A stretch of DNA of 22,151 nt. Source: a virus. Location: IMG/VR virus record IMGVR_UViG_3300018041_000080, positions 1-22,151 of that record; one strand, written 5' to 3'. Of the stretch, positions 15,540-20,265 are shown piece after piece. The notes beneath the pieces were generated by a model. That model made no database searches. It saw only the letters and a list, made by a program, of their open reading frames with translations, and was not told where the DNA came from. Every line of letters begins with the position of its first letter. The first letter of the stretch is position 1. The position numbers and the translations under genes were made by a program.

Positions 15540-15723
15540 TGATTTCTCCTTTACGAACCTTTTTAATAACATCTTTCTTATACATTTCTTCTGCTATATA
15601 AAGTTCTCGTTCGTTTAAAGTATTTACACCTATAAAGCCTTCTAAGTTAAGTTTATTGAAAAAACTTGTTTCTGGATTACTTATAAATTTTAAGACTTTG
15701 TTTTTACCTTTGACTGTTCTCAT
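15502..15723 (-). CDS. Small basic protein, 73 residues, possible winged-helix
   Basis: The product runs MRTVKGKNKVLKFISNPE, then a helix, then LNERELYIAEEMYKKDVIKK, and ends with a beta-hairpin-like GEIIGYKVYPQ. The order helix, helix, hairpin suits a tiny winged helix, as in small phage regulators or DNA-binding proteins, but no signature proves it. It begins two bases after the stop of the 128-residue gene and its end overlaps the next gene. It has no recognisable ribosome binding site and probably depends on coupling. Function unknown. Confidence 0.5.
   Translation of the reverse strand: MRTVKGKNKVLKFISNPETSFFNKLNLEGFIGVNTLNERELYIAEEMYKKDVIKKVRKGEIIGYKVYPQKETL
15546..15551 (-). promoter_or_regulatory. 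Ribosome binding site deciding a TTG start
   Basis: The complement reads AAGGAG, six bases before a TTG at 15539 and inside the coding part of the upstream 73-residue gene. It is one of the strongest Shine-Dalgarno matches in the window, while the upstream ATG at 15572 has only a poor purine run. Confidence 0.55.
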
Positions 15724-15725
15724 TT

Positions 15726-16112
15726 CTATCCGGCATGCATTGCCGCCATATGCTTTTTATACTTGGCTGTGCCTTTTTTGTGTGGGCTTTTACCTTCGGG
15801 TAAGTCTAAATGTGAAAGCATATTAATAGCATCTTCTATTGCTTTGCCTGTATCACGACCTCTATAAAATTCTGGCATATTGTCTGCCATATAACTTTCT
15901 AGTTCGTCCATGCTACTGAAATCATCTATCATGGGTTCAACTAAATCGTGTAATATTTTAGCGGCCCTGTCTCTGGCCTCACCTTCTTTTACTTTTTTCT
16001 TTGTTTTACCAAAAATACTAGGATTTGGACGTTTACGCATACCACCAAGTGGTACTGCCACTGTGGCAACAGCACCTGCTGTAGTCTCTGATATTATTTC
16101 ATTTATTTTCAT
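15726..16112 (-). CDS. Small protein with capsid-leader-like N-terminus and basic C-terminal tail
   Basis: The frame is open further upstream to an ATG at 16184, but that would overlap the preceding gene by 68 bases. The ATG at 16112 lies five bases below that gene's stop and gives 128 residues starting MKINEIISETTAG. This resembles the N-terminal targeting sequence of T4 internal capsid proteins, and I-S-E at residues 7-9 fits the prohead protease rule, so cleavage after Glu9 is plausible. The middle is helical and acidic. The end, SPHKKGTAKYKKHMAAMHAG, is a basic module I recall at the ends of several proteins of marine T4-like phages. Function unknown; packaging inside the head is inference. 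It is preceded by GATAAATA with a five-base gap. Confidence 0.6.
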   Translation of the reverse strand: MKINEIISETTAGAVATVAVPLGGMRKRPNPSIFGKTKKKVKEGEARDRAAKILHDLVEPMIDDFSSMDELESYMADNMPEFYRGRDTGKAIEDAINMLSHLDLPEGKSPHKKGTAKYKKHMAAMHAG

Positions 16113-16116
16113 AATA

Positions 16117-17031
16117 CTATTTATCTTCGTTATAAAGACTAAAAAATTCGTTGGCAATATCATTATGAATCTCTGGCCCATCATGACTGAGATCTCTTGC
16201 TTTAGTATAACTAGGTTTATAATAAAGTAAGTTACTATCTAAAGAACTAAAATGTATATTAAGAGACTTACATCTATATTTTAACAATGCTTCGTCCCTA
16301 TGATAATTTAAAAATGTGGTATGCTCTAGACTACATATGTGGTTTAAAAGATCTCTAGTTAAATTTTTATCTTCCCAATTATCCAGATATTTGTCATTAA
16401 AAAATGGCTGAAGGCTAACGTCTTGATCTTCTAATGGCTTTTCTGCTTCTTGTATATCAGTGAAACTAATTAAATCCAGTCTATTAGGCGGGGGTATAAG
16501 TAAAAATACTCCCTTGACCTTTTTAAACTCTTCTAGAAGGTATTCTGTACAGTACATACTTGAAATATTTGTTGAACAACCTGGAACGGATAAATTAATA
16601 TACTCACAATCCATTTTATCTGCTAGTTGGTGTATCCATGTTTGATGTTGATGTAACCCAGTGCCATATGTAATACTACAGCCTATTCCAATAATTACTT
16701 CTTTATCTTTTATTTCATCAAAATTTTTGCTTCTGCATCCATGTTTGTTAATCTTATATTCTATTTGTACAAGTTTACCATCTTCAACCCAATTATTCTT
16801 TTTCAATTTTTCTAAACTATCAGGGTTTTCATCACAATTAAAAGTATCAATTCCTACGTAATATCCTTCATCATTTAATTTTTTTTCTTCAGGTATTATA
16901 GGAACTGATCTTTTTTGTATTAGTCTTGATAAAAATTCCATATACATGTCTTTATCATTCTGATATATCTCTTTTAGATATCTGTACATCTTTCCATTCG
17001 TTAAATTTAATTTACCTAAATTTTTACTCAT
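16117..17031 (-). CDS. SGNH/GDSL-hydrolase-like protein, copy 2
   Basis: The catalytic-serine block is IGIGCSITYGTGL with Ser119, as in block I of SGNH hydrolases, where the segment sits at the end of the first strand. A later Asn/Gly block (INLSVPGCSTN) fits the oxyanion positions. The C-terminal ARDLSHDG provides the Asp-x-x-His pair (Asp280, His283). These enzymes remove acyl groups, for example acetyl groups on sugars, or cleave esters. Residues 1-95 form an N-terminal part not typical of the core family, shared in its last section (NKHGCRSKNFDE) with the upstream paralogue. There is no signal peptide. The start overlaps the stop of that paralogue as ATGA, so both are translated together. 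The substrate is unknown; surface polysaccharide or virion glycan is a guess. Confidence 0.7.
   Translation of the reverse strand: MSKNLGKLNLTNGKMYRYLKEIYQNDKDMYMEFLSRLIQKRSVPIIPEEKKLNDEGYYVGIDTFNCDENPDSLEKLKKNNWVEDGKLVQIEYKINKHGCRSKNFDEIKDKEVIIGIGCSITYGTGLHQHQTWIHQLADKMDCEYINLSVPGCSTNISSMYCTEYLLEEFKKVKGVFLLIPPPNRLDLISFTDIQEAEKPLEDQDVSLQPFFNDKYLDNWEDKNLTRDLLNHICSLEHTTFLNYHRDEALLKYRCKSLNIHFSSLDSNLLYYKPSYTKARDLSHDGPEIHNDIANEFFSLYNEDK
16118..16125 (-). promoter_or_regulatory. Late-promoter core GATAAATA five bases before the gene at 16112
   Basis: The complement reads GATAAATA, then GTATT, then ATG. It overlaps the last codons and stop of the SGNH gene. By T4 geometry transcription would start on the ATG. 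The five bases GTATT closely resemble the GTAGT at the PAAR gene. Confidence 0.45.
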
Positions 17032-18080
17032 AATGATAATTTGTTTACTATATCACAAGCAAAATTATGATGTGTTCTTTTTCCGTAATGTGCCATATCT
17101 CTAGCAAAATCAAAATCATCGGCACGGTATTCTTCTGCAAAAGAATAAGAACTCTTTACTATTAAAGGTATGTTAGACTGATATGCTATTTTTTGTATAG
17201 ATTGTACACCTGTAGATGTTCTCTCTAAACAATTTTCCTTACCCAATAAAATATTTTGATTATGTCCGATCCAATCTGGTTCTGTATCAGTATCATTAAA
17301 ATACTTATGTACAAAAGGTACTCTACCAGTATTTAAAGTAGTCTTTCTTCTGAAATCTCTAATCCATTCCATTTGTATAATGTCAGTTCCAGTTTCATGA
17401 AAAATGTTTTCATGGTATTCATACTTTGGATTTTCGTGATCATACCAATTACAAAAATAAGAATATCTTATAGAAGGAGGAAGTAATACTACAATAGCCT
17501 TGCAATTCTTTACCTCATGTTTAAAAAAATAATTTATGTAAAGATTCCAAAAATCTATACCAATTGCAGGGCAGGATATATTTACCGATCTTAATCCTAA
17601 TTCTTTTGCTACTAATTCAGTCCAAATATCATCTTGATCCAACCCTGTACCAAATGTATGACTACAACCAAAAAATACAATAGAATCTGTATCAGTAAAC
17701 TCTTCACAACGAAATCCGTGTTTATTGACATAGTATGAAACATTATCATTACATTTTCCATCTATATCTATATACCCCTCTCTTTTCAGTACTTTTTCTT
17801 CAAAACTTTCTTGTTTATTGTAAAGTGATTCTAGAGTATCCCCTAAACTAAATTTAAACTTCATAGAATATTCTGGTCTGTCACATTTCTCTTGCCAGTC
17901 AACATGAAAATTATTCATACTCCTTTTGTAATACATTTGTCTTATTTTGTTAAAAGAAATATTATCTTGGTTAGTATCTCTTATGAATCGATTATCATGA
18001 TAATAGATAACTTTTTGAATTTCATCAAGAGAAGAAAAATAATCTATATCGGAAAATATGTCTGTAGATATGTCGTACAT
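17028..18080 (-). CDS. SGNH/GDSL-hydrolase-like protein, copy 1
   Basis: Block I reads VFFGCSHTFGTGLDQDDIW with Ser140, and the C-terminal Asp-x-x-His is ARDMAHYG (Asp328, His331), matching the next gene's protein in order and spacing. The shared NKHGFRCEEF before block I and the shared ARD..H.G...H ending show that the two arose by duplication, although overall identity is low. Its N-terminal 110 residues differ and are rich in aromatic and charged residues. There is no export signal, so it acts inside the cell or as a virion part. It starts twelve bases after the dismutase-ParB gene, with an AATAAATA box five bases before its ATG and no ribosome binding site. Confidence 0.7.
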   Translation of the reverse strand: MYDISTDIFSDIDYFSSLDEIQKVIYYHDNRFIRDTNQDNISFNKIRQMYYKRSMNNFHVDWQEKCDRPEYSMKFKFSLGDTLESLYNKQESFEEKVLKREGYIDIDGKCNDNVSYYVNKHGFRCEEFTDTDSIVFFGCSHTFGTGLDQDDIWTELVAKELGLRSVNISCPAIGIDFWNLYINYFFKHEVKNCKAIVVLLPPSIRYSYFCNWYDHENPKYEYHENIFHETGTDIIQMEWIRDFRRKTTLNTGRVPFVHKYFNDTDTEPDWIGHNQNILLGKENCLERTSTGVQSIQKIAYQSNIPLIVKSSYSFAEEYRADDFDFARDMAHYGKRTHHNFACDIVNKLSL

Positions 18081-18085
18081 GCATT

Positions 18086-18093
18086 TATTTATT
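18086..18093 (-). promoter_or_regulatory. Late-promoter core AATAAATA five bases before the first SGNH gene
   Basis: The complement reads AATAAATA, then AATGC, then ATG at 18080. It overlaps the last base of the preceding stop codon. It is the third exact example of the NATAAATA-N5-ATG arrangement. The box is in an (AAAT) run, which raises the chance of a random match. Confidence 0.4.
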
Positions 18094-19643
18094 TAGGATT
18101 TTTTCTTGCCAGCCTTCATGTTGGCACACCAGTGATACATTTTGCCTCGCTCACCACTATACTTTTTGGCCTTCTTGCGAAGTTCCGTTGCGGAACCTTT
18201 ACAACTTGCACCTGCACGTTTTACACGCCCTGGTCTACTCTTGCCTTTCACTTTACCGTCAGCAAGGTTTTCGTCTACTATATATGCTGGTATTTCTTCT
18301 TTACCAATATCTTTTGCTTTTTGAACTCTGTGGAATCCATCCAATATAGTTTTGCCATCAACATCTACCACTATAGGGTCTGTTGTGTCAGCAAAATTCA
18401 CATCACCCAAATCACCTATAATCCTGCCAAACCCTGGTGTTTTCATGTCTAAGTCTGCTACTTTAACTTTTGTTAGTATTGTGTTTTTGCCTTTTAAATA
18501 CTGCTTTACTTTAGCACTTAAATTTCTTCCTTGCTTTGTAACATCTTGCGACTTATAATTTTCATCGTATATGCTTTTTTTAGGTAACTTTTTTAGATCT
18601 TTTTCTCGTTGTTTTAAATCTGCTTCTATACCTTTAAGAAGAGCACTCATATCTTGTGATGCTTCTATTGTTTCACTTATCGCTTTTAATTTTTTCTCAT
18701 ATAAAGATTTAAAATAATGTTCTGGCATTACTTCTCTGTCACTAGTTGTATGAGAAAAATGATTCATAATATCTTCTATTTCAGAATTTACCATTATAGC
18801 ATCTACCTTTTTCATTCCCAACATATGAGCCGCATCATATCTATGGTGTCCATTTATTAGATAGCCATTTTTATCTAGAATAAAAGGCTTATCTTCATTA
18901 TTTAGGAAAATATCTTGTGCTTTTTTACTCAGTCCTTGAACTCGTTGAGTTTGTACTGGCTTTATATTACTAATACTTATAGAACCTCTTTTATATGTAA
19001 ATGGTGATGCATCTAAATCATTTTTATTTATTTGTGGCATTTGACTTCTATCAAAATGTTTATCTGATAACTTTCTATTGTATTCTTCTTCTACAACTTC
19101 CCTTAGTCTAATAACACCACAGCCAACTCTGTCTCCTGCATTACCTGTTTTTAAACTTTCTTCATCACCGCCTTGACCTAAATCATCTTCATCTGCGTGA
19201 ATAACTATTGCTCTACCTACTATGTCAGAAAGTTCTACCCTTTCTGCTTTGATTTGAAATCTTGCTGTACCTGATTTATCTGCAACTATATTACCTAAGT
19301 CACCTACATGCCCTTGTTGTAAACTGCCATGATCAACACCGTCTGGATTGTAATGGCCACCTGCACTAGCACAACCATCACTTAGATCGCCAAATTCGTG
19401 TATGTGAAAGCCATGTTTACCTGGTGTTAACCCTTTTACTATGCCTTTAATTATTGTAGGCTGTCCGGGTTTTTGTTTAAACTTTACAGCACCTTGTACA
19501 TTACCTTCAGTATGTTCAAGTTGTGCTATTGCTTTGATTGTTTCTTCGGCCTCAGTGATACCTTCCAGTCTACTACATTGGCATCCAATAGATCTTGTTT
19601 TAGGGCAGGGTATTACCTGTTGTATTGCATCAAATATTTTCAT
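18093..19643 (-). CDS. Cu/Zn superoxide dismutase fused to two ParB-like domains
   Basis: Residues 33-183 are a complete Cu/Zn superoxide dismutase. Copper ligands are His80, His82, His97 (bridging) and His149; zinc ligands are His105, His112 and Asp115. The disulfide pair is Cys91-Cys175, and the active-site arginine is Arg172 in GNAGDRVGCGV. Two ParB/sulfiredoxin-like segments follow: one around 253-285 with LINGHHRYDAAHMLG, one around 422-456 with ILDGFHRVQKAKDIG, separated by a Lys/Glu-rich coiled coil (315-355). The last 40 residues form a basic module (GASCKGSATELRKKAKK, then MYHWCANMK). No secretion signal is present; the N-terminus MKIFDAIQQ resembles T4 capsid-targeting leaders, and Ile29-Thr-Glu31 could be a prohead protease site. 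The start overlaps the preceding gene by 14 bases. Domain calls are strong; the joint function is unknown. Confidence 0.88.
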   Translation of the reverse strand: MKIFDAIQQVIPCPKTRSIGCQCSRLEGITEAEETIKAIAQLEHTEGNVQGAVKFKQKPGQPTIIKGIVKGLTPGKHGFHIHEFGDLSDGCASAGGHYNPDGVDHGSLQQGHVGDLGNIVADKSGTARFQIKAERVELSDIVGRAIVIHADEDDLGQGGDEESLKTGNAGDRVGCGVIRLREVVEEEYNRKLSDKHFDRSQMPQINKNDLDASPFTYKRGSISISNIKPVQTQRVQGLSKKAQDIFLNNEDKPFILDKNGYLINGHHRYDAAHMLGMKKVDAIMVNSEIEDIMNHFSHTTSDREVMPEHYFKSLYEKKLKAISETIEASQDMSALLKGIEADLKQREKDLKKLPKKSIYDENYKSQDVTKQGRNLSAKVKQYLKGKNTILTKVKVADLDMKTPGFGRIIGDLGDVNFADTTDPIVVDVDGKTILDGFHRVQKAKDIGKEEIPAYIVDENLADGKVKGKSRPGRVKRAGASCKGSATELRKKAKKYSGERGKMYHWCANMKAGKKKS

Positions 19644-20265
19644 CGTCTATTTTATTTTTTATTTCTCTTAGTTTTTCTTCAAAGACTTGATCTAATTCAA
19701 ATATTGCACTTTCTAAATTATTCTTGGCTTTATAGACTTGATTAATATCATATTCATCTATTTCTACACCATATTTTTCTGCAAGTAATGACAGTTTAGA
19801 AATAATGTCCATATGCATATCTGCATATTTAATTTGTTTTGTTATATCCCTTGCTTCTTTCACAGCAAACTCTAAATCCATAGCATAGTCATTTAAGTTT
19901 TCGTATATGCCTTTACCGTACTTAAAAGTTTTCTTTTTCTTTTTCTTTTTCTTTTTACCAGGGACCATACTACCTAAAAATGCATAACCTCTACTTACTG
20001 GTGCATCACTACTAGGAGTGGAATCGGAGGATGTAGTACCACTATCTCCGGTGCTACCACTATCTGCAGACCCTCCGTCTCCACCTGAACTTGTTCCACC
20101 TGTTGCTCCGCCTGTGCCACCTGCGGCACCGCCGCCTCCTGCACCGCCGCCTGCACCGCCTCCGGCGCCACCGCCACCGCCACCGCCGCCGGCTTCTGCG
20201 TCTAGACGTGAACGTTTGCGTTTTTCTAATTCTTCTTTACTTAAAAATAATTCACTTATTTTCAT
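19630..20265 (-). CDS. Protein with poly-Gly and poly-Lys linker, unknown function
   Basis: The 211-residue product begins MKISELFLSKEELEKRKRSR, again like a capsid-targeting leader. Residues 26-60 are nearly all Gly with some Ala and Thr, 60-90 are Ser/Thr/Asp-rich, and nine consecutive lysines follow at 104-112. The C-terminal 90 residues are charged helices, likely coiled coil, ending KNKIDDENI. No enzyme motif occurs. Poly-Lys near a flexible linker suggests contact with nucleic acid or with a negatively charged capsid interior, but that is inference. The start overlaps the stop of the preceding gene (ATGA) with AAGGG upstream. The glycine part is locally very GC-rich in an AT-rich genome. 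A long proline-rich frame on the opposite strand is only its shadow. Confidence 0.7.
   Translation of the reverse strand: MKISELFLSKEELEKRKRSRLDAEAGGGGGGGGAGGGAGGGAGGGGAAGGTGGATGGTSSGGDGGSADSGSTGDSGTTSSDSTPSSDAPVSRGYAFLGSMVPGKKKKKKKKKTFKYGKGIYENLNDYAMDLEFAVKEARDITKQIKYADMHMDIISKLSLLAEKYGVEIDEYDINQVYKAKNNLESAIFELDQVFEEKLREIKNKIDDENI
19933..19956. repeat. Four tandem CTTTTT units (AAAAAG on the coding strand)
   Basis: Four perfect copies of CTTTTT encode the poly-lysine run of the 211-residue protein. Such A-rich repeats can expand, contract or cause polymerase slippage. Confidence 0.75.
20077..20190. repeat. GC-rich imperfect triplet repeat encoding the glycine linker
   Basis: The stretch consists mainly of GGC, GGT and GGA codons read leftward, interrupted by Ala and Thr codons. 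Codons vary, which suggests selection for glycine rather than recent simple-repeat expansion. It is the most GC-rich segment in the window. Confidence 0.7.

Noticed and set aside
15120-15723. 73-residue and 139-residue genes as one frameshifted protein
   Set aside because: Joining them needs a +1 shift with no slippery site visible, and the second gene has its own strong ribosome binding site.
16113-16184. N-terminal extension of the 128-residue protein by 24 residues
   Set aside because: It lies inside the preceding gene, is hydrophobic and unlike the rest, and the ATG at 16112 gives a leader resembling those of neighbouring proteins.
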